Below are positions 1-15,000 of a stretch of DNA of 64,000 bases, in pieces. Positions within the stretch are counted from its first letter, which is position 1. Each line of letters begins with the position of its first letter. The position numbers were made by a program, and so were the translations under genes. Location of the stretch: positions 31,565,773 through 31,629,772 of the forward strand of contig OZ037766.1 of assembly GCA_964035545.1 (NCBI GenBank). Direction: 5' to 3'. Source of the DNA: Bugula neritina. Its lineage: Eukaryota; Bryozoa; Gymnolaemata; Cheilostomatida; Bugulidae. Under the pieces are notes generated by a model that was given only the letters and a program-made list of their open reading frames with translations, made no database searches and was not told the DNA's origin.

Positions 1-74
1 TGGAATATCAGTGAATTTAGGACACGTGTCTGTATCTGCGCTAGAGGGCTGCGAGCAAGCCTCCCGACATATTC
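1..74 (-). CDS. GCR exon 65, cut by the window edge
   Basis: Encodes [20 protein letters not shown] and FTDIP, in frame to base 1. The gene continues outside the window. Confidence 0.8.
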
Positions 75-3000
75 CTTCAAATATGATGAGAAACTAGGCT
101 ATTCACCAAACAAAGTTATGAATAGAAAAAACTCACCATGTACATAAAAAGTAGTTGTTAGATAACATTTGTTTTAAAATGTCAGAATGAAACATCCAAC
201 AACAACAACACTGATTGCAAACAGAACTAAATTTTAATATAATATAATATATATGAAAATATATATAATATAATATAATAAATATAAAAATATATATAAT
301 ATAATTTAATATATATGAAAAACCTCTTTGGTATCCAATAAGAATTCTGTAACAGTAACTCCTAGTGAGAAGATTATGCTGATTTCAAAACAAAACTGCA
401 AACAATACACTAATAATTATTGAGCTGATAACGCAAAGATTTGTTCAACTAGTGAACTGCATTTCCCAACTTTCCTACCTTCTTGACAGACCTGTCCAGA
501 GAGACATTGGGAGTTGTCAGTACATATGTTGGTACAGTATCCACACTCGCATTTCTGTCCATTGTTACAGTTAGAGTCAAACTCACATGTATAGTCACAA
601 TATCCTGAATCAAAACAAGTTATGAAACAATTCTTAGCATTTTTATTATGCCATTTCCTGTTAAATATAACGAATATACAATGTCTATACAGTACTATAC
701 CATTTCTTGTTATATATAATCAAGGTATATAATATCTGTACAGTATTATACCATTAATACAAGTGAATCCAAATGGACAGGGAGTCACTGAACTGTCACA
801 TTTCTGGTAACATCTGTAGCCTCTGCACTCAAATCCATAGGGACAACCATCAATACAGACTTCACTTGGGGGCGACACACAACGGTCTCCTAATCGCTGA
901 TAAGGGTGTTCACACAAACACCTAAAACAAAACAAATATTAAAAGATTAAGCAAACATTCAAAAGTACAAAGTTTAAATTTACATTTTCAGCAAATATAA
1001 AAATTTTCAACAAAATATATTTATTTCTAAAACTCTTAACATTCTGATCAGAAAAAATGAGAGAGAGTTTTCATCTGAATTCATATTATCCTAGTTCAAT
1101 ATTTCCATGACATGCTGTGTAGCAACACTGTGTAGTAACACTGTATAGTAACACTGTATAGTAACACACTGTATAGTAACACACTGTCTGGTAACACACT
1201 GTCTGGTAACACACTGTCTGGTAACACACTGTCTGGTAACACACTGTCTGGTAACATACTGTATACTAACACAATGTCTGGTAACATACTGTATAGTAAC
1301 ACTGTATAGTAACACTGTCTGGTAACACACTGTATAGTAACACACTGTCTGGTAACATACTGTATAGTAACACACTGTCTGGTAACATACTGTATAGTAA
1401 CACACTGTCTGGTAACACACTGTATAGTAGTAACACTGTATAGTAACACACTGTATAGTAACACTGTATAGTAACACACTGCATAGTAACACACTGTATA
1501 GTAACACACTGTCTGGTAACACACTGTCTGGTAACACACTGTATAGTAACACACTGTATAGTAACACACTGTCTGGTAACACACTGTATAGTAACACACT
1601 GTCTGGTAACACACTGTCTGGTAACACACTGTATAGTAACACACTGTCTGGTAACACACTGTCTGGTAACACTGTATAGTAACATACTGTATAGTAACAC
1701 ACTGTCTGGTAACACACTGTCTGGTAACACACTGTATAGTAACACACTGTATAGTAACACACTGTCTGGTAACACACTGTATAGTAACACACTGTCTGGT
1801 AACACACTGTCTGGTAACACTGTATAGTAACACACTGTATAGTAACACTGTATAGTAACACACTGCATAGTAACACACTGTATAGTAACACACTGTATAG
1901 TAACACTGCATAGTAACACACTGTCTGGTAACATACTGTCTGGTAACATACTGTCTGGTAACATACTGTATAGTAACACACTGTCTGGTAACACACTGTA
2001 TAGTAACATACTGTCTGGTAACATACTGTATAGTAACACACTGTCTGGTAACACACTGTCTGGTAACACACTGTCTGGTAACACACTGTCTGGTAACATA
2101 CTGTATAGTAACACTGTATAGTAACACACTGTATAGTAACACACTGTATAGTAACATACTGTATAGTACAATAAATACACTGCCCTGAGCTATAATTTGA
2201 ATAGTAAGATTACCAGTTGTTTTCAGGATGACATGTAGAATGCTGCAGTCTGGAATCGCAATAACTTTGCCCCGAGACATCAAAGTTAATAGATGCACAT
2301 GGAACTGGGTATTCCACACATTTTCCTTGGTACGCTCTCAGACACTCACATGCTCCAAGGACACACAACTCCTCAAGACCTGACGAATCACATTATTTCA
2401 TTATTTTTGCTATTATGGTAAAATATGTCAATTATGGTGAAAACTAGTAAATATTCAAACTTTTATAAGTTTTACCAATAAAACCAGCTTACCGCAGTCT
2501 TTCTCAGTTTTACATTTACTACCCAGGTGAATTCCGTTCCTGCAGAGACGTCCAGAACAGTAAGAGCCGATGTCACAATCACTGGAAGAGTCACAAATAT
2601 CCCCGGTGGGGGTCTTACAGTAGCCATCTTGGAAGTCACAGTACAAGTGAGACGGACATATTGGAGTATCTCCGTTATCTTCATCTTCCGTGCAGGCAAT
2701 CACACAAACTCCTGCGGATAAAACAGACATAGTAGCAGAAGAAAGAACACATTCTACCATCACAGTTGGATATCTTTACAGAATGTCAGTCTGACCTCCA
2801 TCACAGATGAACTCATCTCCACAGTCTAAGGTTCTGGCACAAGGAGCAGAACAGAGTCCATGAACACACTGAAGTCCTCGAGCACACTGACCGCTGTCTG
2901 TACATCTCTCACGGCAGCCATCTTCTTTTGGCTAAACAATGAGTTTACAGTCACAAGAATTGAACAAATAATTCTTATTAAAGAAATGTATTCGTATTTA

Positions 3001-6000
3001 ATGAGTAAAAAGAGTAGTTTGAATGTTTTTGATAAATCATACTATATATTACTGAATCACCAAACCATATATTAATACTATAGTAATATAATATCATAGT
3101 ATATTATTGTACTACTTTGCAAATAGCTATATCATCATTATATCTTATCACTATATTATTGTATTGCATTGAATATCAACAGTTCAGTTAGTTATTCAGT
3201 TTGACTAGAACCTGTTAAGATGCAGTAAATGAAACCAACACAAGAGAATCAACATAAGAACAAATAAGACGTATATAAGAGGTTTGCACACAACAACACA
3301 GCTACTTGATATCAACTCTGTTTGAGTAGAATGATATGTCTTTACCGAACATTCCGTCGAGCAGTAGCCCTGGATACACACTTGAGATGCGGCGCAGTTC
3401 TCTGATGTCACACACTTCTGCACGCATTTACCGTTCTGACAGGAAGTCCCAGGTCCGCAGTCGATGTCAGCTAGTCCAGCTGCGCACGCTTTGCCACATA
3501 ATCCGTAGACACACACTTCGGCACAATTAAAATCTAAACAATGAGTATATTTATGTAGTCTGGTAACTCGATTGAAAAAATTGATATAATTAAAAAAATT
3601 TCTATAAAAATTTTCACAATCTGTTTAATTAAATTGCAAAAATACTCCATCAAAGGTTCTCACAAGGATAGCGACTATAAACATGTGCAAGTGAATGAGT
3701 TGAAGGTATTTCAAGCTAGTAACATAATGTGGTTAGGATTGCAGTTGATGAGCCCACGGATGACCTCACCAAAGACACAGGAAGCCACGCATACTCGGTT
3801 TGCACAGACATTGCCCGGTTCGCAGTCTGTGTCTTGGTCGCAGTTACGTTGGCATTCCCCGTTGACACAGTACTGGTTGTGACCACAGTCATCTTGTCCT
3901 TCTGTACATCTCTGAATGCACACGCCTTCTGGTGAACAGTACTGACTCCTGTCACATTCAGAGTCCACAACACATTCCAGCATACAATGACCTGTAATAG
4001 CAGGTGCTTTCTCTTCCAATACATGCATAGAAAACTAAATATATATTTGGAAATTATTGTCTGTCAAATTCTGAATGAGTGCCAGCAGCTTCATGAGTCA
4101 TTGCTCAAAGTTGTTGATACAACTTTTTAACTTCAAGTAAATGCAGAAAAAAAGAAAAGGCAGAAGGTTAAAGCAAATATTGAATTTATCTAAACTCTCG
4201 AATATATTTTAATATCATCACTCCTGTATTATTCGAGGTCTATAGACCGCAGGCAAAGTATACATCACAGAGCAATACCTGAGAAACATCGGTAGCCAGG
4301 GTAACTGTTGCAGTCATCAGTGCAGAGCGGATAACAGTTTCCAGCTAAACACGAGGCGGTGAGAGGGCATTCAGCATCCGTATAGCACACTGTAAGTATA
4401 CATAGTGGGGTGTAGATATTCAGCTATAGCACTATAATAGCACACTGTAAGTATACATAGTAGGGTGTAGAAATTCAGCTATAGCACCACAATAGCACAC
4501 TGTAAGTGCAGAAAATACAGTGAGGGTAGATATACAATAGCACTACAGTAGTCACCGTAAGGAAGCTCAGTATTTGAAAAAGAGCACATCGAATGGTCAC
4601 AATACTAATATAGTGACAGGAATTGTATATGTTGTTCGGGCAATGTCTCACAACCAACAAATTCAACTTTCAGAAGCTGCCATTTCCAACAAATAACGAC
4701 AAAATAAATTCTATTTCTCATTCAGGATTATAAAGCAGTAAATTAAACATATAAAACTTATAATGTTGATAACCCACAATGTAAAATATTTCAATCATGG
4801 AATTGAAAATAATGTAATAACTTGAGTAACACTTACTGTCAAAGAATCCTAACTTCCTGTCTAAAAGCCAGACGTTGACACACTCCTCTCCGATAATGAC
4901 GGTGTTGTCTGGGCAGACGCACCAATCATATCTGGCGTCACAGACCTGACCATGTGAGCAGGCAGCATCTCCTTCCAGCTGCTTGTTGCAAGGAGTCGGA
5001 GGGGAACCAACACACTGATTGGCTCCATTTCTGATACAGTCACACTGTCCACTCACACACTCGCCGTTTACTCCTGCAAGTATGAATATCATTATGTGTG
5101 TTAGTCAGCTAGTTAGCTAGCTAGTTAGTTAGTTAGCTAGTTAGTTAGCTAGTTAGTTAGCTAGTTAGTTAGTTAGTGAGTCAGTCAGTCATCAGTCAGT
5201 CAGTCAGTTATGATATCAAAAAGAATTCTCTTATGCATAGAGTAAAGATATTAGACATTATTGGCATGTTTACCAACAAGTGATATACTACAATGGTAAA
5301 TAAAAGAATTGAATGCAGCAAATATTTGTTGAAAAACATTTTAGAAACAGTAGTCTATCAATTTGATTGTAGAAACTAATTATCTGAAGCTTTAGCAGAG
5401 TGACCTTGCTTAGAAAATCTTAGAGTCAAGCAAAACCTGAATAAATGAATAAGCAACGGAATTCTAGAGTTAACAAAATGACACGAAGTTACACACGGAT
5501 AATGGTTTCCTTAGCCAAAGTAATGTTATGACTTATATTGAAAACTACAGCACATTGCTAGGGACGTGTCTAACTGATCCCGGAGGTTTGTCTCTTACCG
5601 CAGAACGAGTGTCCAGTCTGCTGGTTACATGCAGCTCCTCCTACGACCGGTTTAATGGGAAGACATTTGTTAGTATCTAGATTACAGTAGAGGTTGTAGT
5701 GTTTGCAGTCTCTCGCACCCTGGAATATACTGTACAGCTGTAACCATAGCAACACTTCCTCTGGACACAAACAACCAACCGGTACTGATACAATTACTAC
5801 TTGGTACAACATTGTAGAGCTTCACACCAGTACTTATGGCTTCTTCTCAATAACCTTCAGCTGGTGACTAGCATAGAGCCTGCATATATGTTTATCAAGA
5901 GAGGGACGATTTACGTTTACCAATGATCAAAAAGAGAAAATGCGTATACATTGGGGTTCGTCTAATTATACTCGTATTATATGATGGGTTAGTTCAGAAG

Positions 6001-9000
6001 AAAAACTCACCAAACACTCGACTCCAATTTCTTCCTCTTCTATTTCCTTTTCCTCCAAAACGGGAGGCACACATCCTCCCGTCTGAGCATCACACAGCCA
6101 GCCAATAGTATTGCAGGGAGAAACTAAAAGTTGTAACAAGTATTTTGACTGGTCATCGTACAAACAATTATCCATTTACGAAATAGAGATAAAAGTTTGA
6201 TATAAAGGAAAACAACAACATTGTTATCTTACCATCACAATTTCCGTTGGTTTCACAGGAGCACTTTGGTGAGCACACCCCCAATATACAATATCTGTTT
6301 AGTCCACAGTCTAAGTGCGAATAGCATCTGTTTACTTTAGTTCCATTCACACAGTTTGCATTATCGCCCTAACAACATAACAGGCAAAGACTAAGAGTGA
6401 CTGACAATAGGAGATGACATGAAATGTGTATATGAATGAGTAACATTGATAATGATATCTCAAGTAAAACTGTATACTTGATATTTTGCTACAAGAAAAC
6501 AAGAAATGAATTCAACAATGTTTGATTATAACAGCAATCTAAGAAAAAAATCAAGTGAAAAAACAAACAGATGGAGTAGAGATATACTAACAGAACATGG
6601 CGAAGTAGAGATATACTAACAGAACATGGAGAAGTAGAGATATACTAACAGAACATGGAGTAGTAGAGATATACTAAGAGAACATGGAGTAGTAGAGATA
6701 TACTAACAGAACATGGAGTAGTAGGGATATACTAACAGAACATGGAGTAGTAGAGATATACTAACAGAACATGGAGTAGTAGAGATATACTAACAGAACA
6801 TGGAGTGGTAGAGATATACTAACAGAACATGGAGTAGTAGAGATATACTAACAGAACATGGAGTAGTAGAGATATACTAACAGAACATGGAGTAGTAGAG
6901 ATATACTAACAGAACATGGAGTAGTAGAGATATACTAACAGAACATGGAGTAGTAGAGATATACTAACAGAACATGGAGTAACAGGGATATACTAACAGA
7001 ACATGGAGTAGTAGAGATATACTAACAGAACATGGAGTAGTAGAGATATACTAACAGAACATGGAGTAGTAGAGATATACTAACAGAACATGGAGTAGTA
7101 GAGATATACTAACAGAACATGGAGTAGTAGAGATATACTAACAGAACATGGAGTAGTAGAGATATACTAACAGAACATGGAGTAGTAGGGATATACTAAC
7201 AGAACATGGAGTAGTAGAGATATACTAACAGAACATGGAGTAGTAGAGATATACTAACAGAACATGGAGTAGTAGAGATATACTAACAGAACATGGAGTA
7301 GTAGAGATATACTAACAGAACATGGAGTAGTAGAGATATACTAACAGAACATGGAGTAGTAGAGATATACTAACAGAACATGGAGTAGTAGAGATATACT
7401 AACAGAACATGGAGTAGTAGAGATATACTAACAGAACATGGAGTAGTAGAGATATACTAACAGAACATGGAGTAGTAGAGATATACTAACAGAACATGGA
7501 GTAGTAGAGATATACTAACAGAACATGGAGTAGTAGAGATATACTAACAGAACATGGAGTAGTAGAGATATACTAACAGAACATGGAGTAGTAGAGATAT
7601 ACTAACAGAACATGGAGAAGTAGAGATATACTAACAGAACATGGAGTAGTAGAGATATACTAACAGAACATGGAGTAACAGGGATATACTAACAGAACAT
7701 GGAGTAACAGGGATATACTAACAGAACATGGAATAGTAGAGATATACTAACAGAACATGGAGTAGTACAAGTAGATAATCCACAGACTTGTCTCTGAGCA
7801 CAATCATTCACATCATTACAGAGTCTTTCACAGACGTACTTCTCGCAGACGTACCCAGAAGGACACGGAGCATTAGCATGACAGATGGGGTTGATAACGC
7901 CACCAGAACAAGACCCATAAGCTAAACTTTGGCTATCATCTAAAACGTTTTTTTAACACTTCAAATTAGAAAACTCAAACAAAAATTAAATGTTTATGAG
8001 CTAAAAACTTATAATTATTTTGAAAGTACCTACAGTCTTCGCTCTCAACTAAAAACTGATATGTAAGTAAGTAATCTTCACAGCTAAAGACAATATTTTG
8101 TCTATCTGACACCCATGTTTACAGAAACATACCTCTCCGTTTAAATCTCACATAGACCGCAAACTGATTCCTACACTTACCTTCATCACACTGATCTCTA
8201 CAGAGGCTACCCACACAGACATCTGTAAGGGATTGGCAGTTTCCGTCAGCTGAACATTGCTCCATACATAAACCCTCAAAACAGTTCTAAAAGCAACAAC
8301 ATTCCCAATGATAGAGTGCTAATCATACACCTACGTCATCCATTCCTGTACATTCTGCTGCAAACTTCTATAGTCTATAGTATACAGTTTTACCTAGAAG
8401 TCTGTACAATTCGTGACATTACCTGAAAGTCCGTACAGTCCGAATCACTCGTACATTTAGCTGCACAGACACAGTCCACACAGAGTTGGTTTGAGTCACA
8501 ATCTGAACTCTCAACACACGTCAGCATTTGCAGTCCGTCAGATGAGACGAGACGCTGAGGAAGAGGGTTGTCCAACTCACATCCTCTGAAACCTACAGGA
8601 AACAGTACTTCATAACAGGAAGGTCGATAAATACACCCTTGATAAAGGAGGGAAAATTATCCACTCTAGTCTTTTACTCTGCAAGCGGAAATAATATAGT
8701 TAACAAAGTAACATTTGATTTGAACTTTATGAGACGTAGTTTGATCTGATAGCATGTGTGTTTACATGAAACATTCATAAACATATAAACATCTAAAGCA
8801 CTTAATACCCTGAAAATACAAATAATATAAAATAATGGTAACCTTGCGGAAATAAAACTAATTATCATGAAAATACAAATATGTATACAAATACAAAGAA
8901 CTAGCCACCAAAAATGATAATATATAACATGTGTAAAATTTATAACATCTGGGGACAAATATACATTTCTACTGCGTAATACAGACTCCCGGTGTATAGT

Positions 9001-12000
9001 AATCATTCACAGCGTGTCAGGAATACAAACACAAGTTAAACTATTCACATCCTGTCCTTCCAACACACGACATGAATACAGAAACAGCAAGCGTTAAACA
9101 AATGTATCACACTATTACACAGCTGTTTACCTTCTCCCTTGTCGGCTATAGAGTAACAGTGGTAACTGATGCAGATATCATCTTCAGCTCTGCATTCAGA
9201 ATCTTCTCGGCAATCTACAGAAACATTTATCCAAAGCAATGTTCAGCAGAGGATGTGTAAGTTGGCCTTGACATGACATAGTCATCAAACAGGACGTTGT
9301 CGGAGTTACTCATATCAATTATTGCACATTTTCTATCAAGAATATTTTCTATGTATATTTTTGTTGTTGGTCAAACTAATTTTTTGAGTATCAAAGACAA
9401 GACTAAAAGATACATTCAATAAAACTGAAGTTAGACTGAGAACTTAGCTGCATATAAACGCATTAAGAAGTAGAGATACAAAGGCTAGCTAGATAACTGC
9501 TCTACCTTCCTCAAGAATATCTTTCTCTTCGAAAACATCTGGCGCCTCGTCAGGGTGGGTCGTCGGGAGCCCGTCCCAACCGGGCCTCAAGTGACAAAAA
9601 CGATCCATGGCACACACTTCATTCAGACCTGTATTACACAAACAGTAATGTGTAGAACTGTATAGTAATGTAGAACTGTATAGTAATGTAGAGCTGTATA
9701 GTAATGTAGAGCTGTATAGTAATGTAGAACTGTATAGTAATGTAGAGCTGTATAGTAATGTAGAGCTGTATAGTAATGTAGAGCTGTATAGTAATGTGTA
9801 GAACTGTATAGTAATGTAGAGCTGTATAGTAATGTAGAGCTGTATAGTAATGTAGAGCTGTATAGTAATGTAGAGCTGTATAGTAATGTAGAGCTGTATA
9901 GTAATGTAGAGCTGTATAGTAATGTAGAGCTGTATAGTAATGTAGAGCTGTATAGTAATGTAGAGCTGTATAGTAATGTAGAGCTGTATAGTAATGTAGA
10001 GCTGTATAGTAATGTGTAGAACTGTATAGTAATGTAGAGCTGTATAGTAATGTAGAGCTGTATAGTAATGTAGAGCTGTATAGTAATGTAGAGCTGTATA
10101 GTAATGTAGAGCTGTATAGTAATGTAGAGCTGTATAGTAATGTAGAGCTGTATAGTAATGTAGAGCTGTATAATAATGTAAAGCATACACACGGGCCTTG
10201 CTTAATTAGACTAAACATTAAGATAAAAGCTCAGCATTCAAATTGAAAATTGATTGACTTATCAAGAATTTACCTTAAGACTACAGAACTTTACTACTGA
10301 AGGAAACAAAATGATCACTTACCACAATTCTGAGTTTTACACGGAGCTCCGACTTTATTTATTGGTTTACACACACTGTCCACTGGACTGCAGTAGACAA
10401 CACGGGTTTTGACGCAGTCCTCGTTCCCTTCACATTGCCTGCCTATCAGGTTTACACACACCTGTCTCTGGGTGTCACATGTCTGGTACACTGAGCACTG
10501 AGTGTCTGATGAACACTTTATCTGACACTTATATGCCTCACAGCTGTATCTAAAATGAAAACAGGAAATCATTCAAACTGTTGGCCCATTACAGACAACA
10601 TCCAAGGCATCTGTAAGGCAGATTACAATCATATAGTGGTAAAACCAGTGGGAATAATTTCAATAATTATAATAGTTAATAGTGATTCTAGAGTTATTTT
10701 GAACCAAAGGTGGGTTAAGTTAATCAGTATATCTGAGATAGGCTCGGTTGAGCTAGTAAGCTAGTAGAAAAAGAAAGAATAAAATGAATCTTCAGAACTT
10801 TTAATGAGTCAGTAATAAAGTGAATGTAATATTTAGACAATGTGAAATGAGTCAGTAATAAAGTGAATGTAATATTCAGACAATGTGAAATGAGCCAGTA
10901 ATAAAGTGAATGTAATATTTAGACAATGTGAAATGAGTCAATAATAAATTGAATGTAATATTCAGACAATGTGAAATGAGTCAGTAATAAAGTGAATGTA
11001 ATATTCAGACAATGTGAAATGAGTCAGTAATAAAGTGAATGTCTCCTAGAAGCTGATTACACTGTGAGTTGTCTCACCCTGCAGGACACTCATCTGGTGC
11101 TGAACATTGCTGAGTGCAGACACCTTCATGACATTCACTGAGGAAATGTGAACAGTCGTAGTCTTCTTCACATCTCTCTACGCAGTGTCCACCAACACAG
11201 GTGAAATATCCATCACAGTCAATCTCTTTCTGTCATTGAAATTACTTATTCATCAACTTAGTTAATAAATAGATATGTCATGCATGCTGGGCTAACAAAT
11301 CCAACATAATTTCCAATACTCAGCTAAAAACATAGTCATGTACATATGTACACACACCAACAAGGTTATTGCAAATAATTCAAGTAGCTGTAATCTGAAG
11401 CTTTACTACTCACTTGGCATTGGGGCAAGCACAGCTTGTTTATACAAGAATGGTCGGCAACGGGGCACAGGTAGTTGAGAGGGTGACATCTGAGATGACA
11501 CCTGCCAGACACACACTCTCTAGTGTCAGGGCAACTAACAGTTGCTCTAGAGCAGGTGCTTGAGCATACACCTCCCGTGCAGACGCCAAACTGACATTCA
11601 CCGTCTGAAATGCCACAGTGAATATTCTAATTACTAGTCTGGTCACCGTAGCAACAGCACAACAAATGAAAGCCCTTTTCATCACAGTTCTTATATAAAG
11701 AAAGTGGAGACTTTACAGAATACATTTGATAGATAAGCAGAAAAGCAAACTCCCGAAATTAGGAGAGTAATCGAAGATGTAAAGATACGACAAAGCAATA
11801 GAGGCCAAACTCAGCTGTAAGAAAGAAAATAATTAAACCAATAGTAATGTTGAGAGTTGAATGCTAGCACTACAGTAGGAATGTGAGTTACTACTATTTC
11901 AGTTTCAGAAATGATTCTAGAAAGTAACTTTACTTTTCCCAATCAGATATAAAAAACATATTATTCTGAAGTTATTTGTAATTAACTAGCGTCTAATTAG

Positions 12001-15000
12001 AACACAATTATATTATGTTCTAAATTCAATCAACAGACATGACTGAAACTATGTCTATACAATTGACCAAGAAATTCTTTTTGAATTAAATACTTTTATA
12101 TGGTAATGTTACGAAAATTTTTGTGATCATCATACAACACATTATTTTGTTCTAATAAATATATTTGCCGTTTACAGAGAGAACTATTGTGTTATATAGA
12201 TAGTAAGTGTTTTACAGAGTTATATACAGGGATATATATGTAGAGGTAAGTGTGTTACTGAGTTATATACGGAGATATATATGTAGAGGTAAGTGTGTTA
12301 CCGAGTGTGCAGGGATAGAGGCAGACTTCTTCCATCTCCTGATAAACTAGACCCTGATCTGTGCACCTCTTCTGGTCAGACACTGGATATTCATAGCAGC
12401 TACCTCCAATACACTTGCCTATACTGCCACATTCATCAACCGGGGAGTTGTCATCACATCCAGGGACACACACTCCTTGATAGCAAAGCTCATTCTCACA
12501 CTCTCCGTTGTCCTGTGACAAATTCAATAAATAAATTTCATTCAAGCCAACAAATATTACTCGATTAGGAGTACATATTCAACCAACTCACTTCTATATG
12601 AGTTGAGTTAAGGCATGTAGCATAAACATGATGACAAAAAGTAAATGTAAAAACTTGACAAATAAAGTTGAGGTTATTAAATAGAAATTCTCAACAAATT
12701 ATCCCTTTTTTATCAAGTGAACAACTGACAACATTTTTACTATATATTATATTTATTATGTAAATATTTACTATATATTATATTTAATGTGTGTTGGATT
12801 TACTATATATTTTATTTACTGTATGTTGCATTTACTATATATTATAGTTACTATATATATTATATATATAATACATATATTCAGTAAAGATTATATAATA
12901 TAATATATTTACCGAGCATTCGGGTAAACAGAGGCCTTGCACACACTGAAAGCCAGAATCACAAGTGATGTTACATCTTGGTCGGCAGCGATGGTGAAAG
13001 CAGACTCCGTTACGGCCGCAGTCGCTGTCAGAGCTGCACACTGAAGCCAATTGAACACAGAACTTATTATTCCCATGTTATTTTATAGTGTAGTGTAGTA
13101 TAGTATATAATATAGTGCATCATAGTATAGTGTAGTGTAGTATAGTATATAATATAGTGTATCATAGTATAGTATAGTATAGTATAGTGTAGTATAGTAT
13201 AATATAATGCATCATAGTATAGTATAGTATAGTGTAGTATAGTATAATATAGTGCATCATAGTATAGTATAGTATAGTGTAGTATAGTATAGTATAGTAT
13301 AATATAGTGCATCATAGTATAGTATAGTATAGTGTAGTATAGTATAATATAGTGCATCATAGTATAGTATAGTATAGTGTAGTATAGTATATAATATAGT
13401 GCATCATAGTATAGTGTAGTGTAGTATAGTATATAATATAGTGTATCATAGTATAGTATAGTATAGTATAGTGTAGTATAGTATAATATAATGCATCATA
13501 GTATAGTATAGTATAGTGTAGTATAGTATAATATAATGCATCATAGTATAGTATAGTATAGTGTAGTATAGTATAATATAGTGCATCATAGTATAGTATA
13601 GTATAGTGTAGTATAGTATAGTATAATATAGTGCATCATAGTATAGTATAGTATAGTGTAGTATAGTATAATATAGTGCATCATAGTATAGTATAGTATA
13701 GTGTAGTATAGTATAATATAGTGCATTATAGTGTTAAGTAGCATCTAGTATATTGTAGCATAGTGTAGTACATAGTAATACAGTATAATATAATAAAACA
13801 TATTATAATATATAGTATAGTATAATACAGCATAATGTTATATAGTATAATATATCACAGAAGAGTATAGTGTAATATATTACACAAGAGTATATTATAA
13901 TATATCACAGAAGAGTATAGTATAATATATCACAGAAGAGTATAGTGTAATATATTACACAAGAGCATATTATAATATATCACAGAAGAGTATATTATAT
14001 CACACATACCTCCATACTCTTCTAGTGTATACGGGCTAAGGTCCAAACATCTGTCACCAAATAAAATGGCGCCAGAAGGACAAGAACACCTCTTGGTAAC
14101 TGCGTCATAGATCAGTCCTCTGATACCAGCAGAGCCGCACTTCTCTCTGTCTGTACAAATATTGACAAACACGAGTGAGTAACTCCCAACAATAGCATGT
14201 GCGAATCGCTCCATCAGTGCAACATGAACATAAAATGCCTTGTCGAGTAAATTCAACAACTGAGTGAATTACAAAACAGCAAAAGTTTGTTTTCAAATTA
14301 GAAAAGTTCCTAGCAGACTTTTCCAGCTACATTTAAATTTAAGAAATATGTTTCAAAGTACCATTAATTGTTGTGATTAGCAAATGACAAGTGCCACAAG
14401 TAGATGAGGAGACTTACGTATGGGTAAGATGAACTTGTACCTCTCACACACTCGATTATCTGAGCAGTATGTCCCCAGACCTAAACAGTAACAACAGCAA
14501 CATCAGTTACAACAGCAACATCAGTAACAACAGCAACATCAGTAACAACAGCAACATCAGTTACAACAGCAACAACATCAGTAACAACAGCAACATCAGT
14601 TACAACAGCAACAACATCAGTAACAACAGCAACAACAGTAACATCAACAACATCAGTAACAACAGTAACAGAGTACTGTGGAGGGTTGAGTAACTCATGT
14701 AATGGAGACAAGACTACACAAAGTCAAATGTTCAGAAAGGATTTAAATGGAAACTTTTTGAGGGAACTCTATCCACGTGCCAGTCACATGACACACATGA
14801 CAATCACATGGGTATACGACACATTATCACATGAAATGCAATTAATTGACAGAAACTGAAGAGAACAATAAACACTAATTGCTTAAAATGCAAAAAGATG
14901 AAAATCTCAGATATACTATCTTTAATAACCTAAAGCTTTGAACTCTTAATTTTTAAAATCTTCTTTCAATTGCTTACCACATTGAGACTGGTAGAGACAC

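Noticed and set aside
1091-2319. Three overlapping long ORFs (up to 407 codons) of [10 protein letters not shown] repeats
   Set aside because: They are translations of the minisatellite in several frames; only 2214-2379 is a supported exon and it uses another frame.
3634-3882. Plus-strand ORF and similar ones (2527-2721, 3336-3530, 19847-20107, 22419-22772)
   Set aside because: Antisense shadows of cysteine-rich exons; no start context, no domain, wrong strand.
6572-7766. CRISPR-like regular array
   Set aside because: There are no unique spacers, the units are continuous, and the host is eukaryotic.
8674-9006. 110-codon minus-strand ORF
   Set aside because: Lies in an intron between well-phased exons 49 and 50, has no cysteine modules and no splice signals in frame.
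9489-10218. ORFs of HYYTAL/YITIQ repeats
   Set aside because: Translation of an 18-bp array in all three frames; no codon bias; only 9506-9628 is exon.
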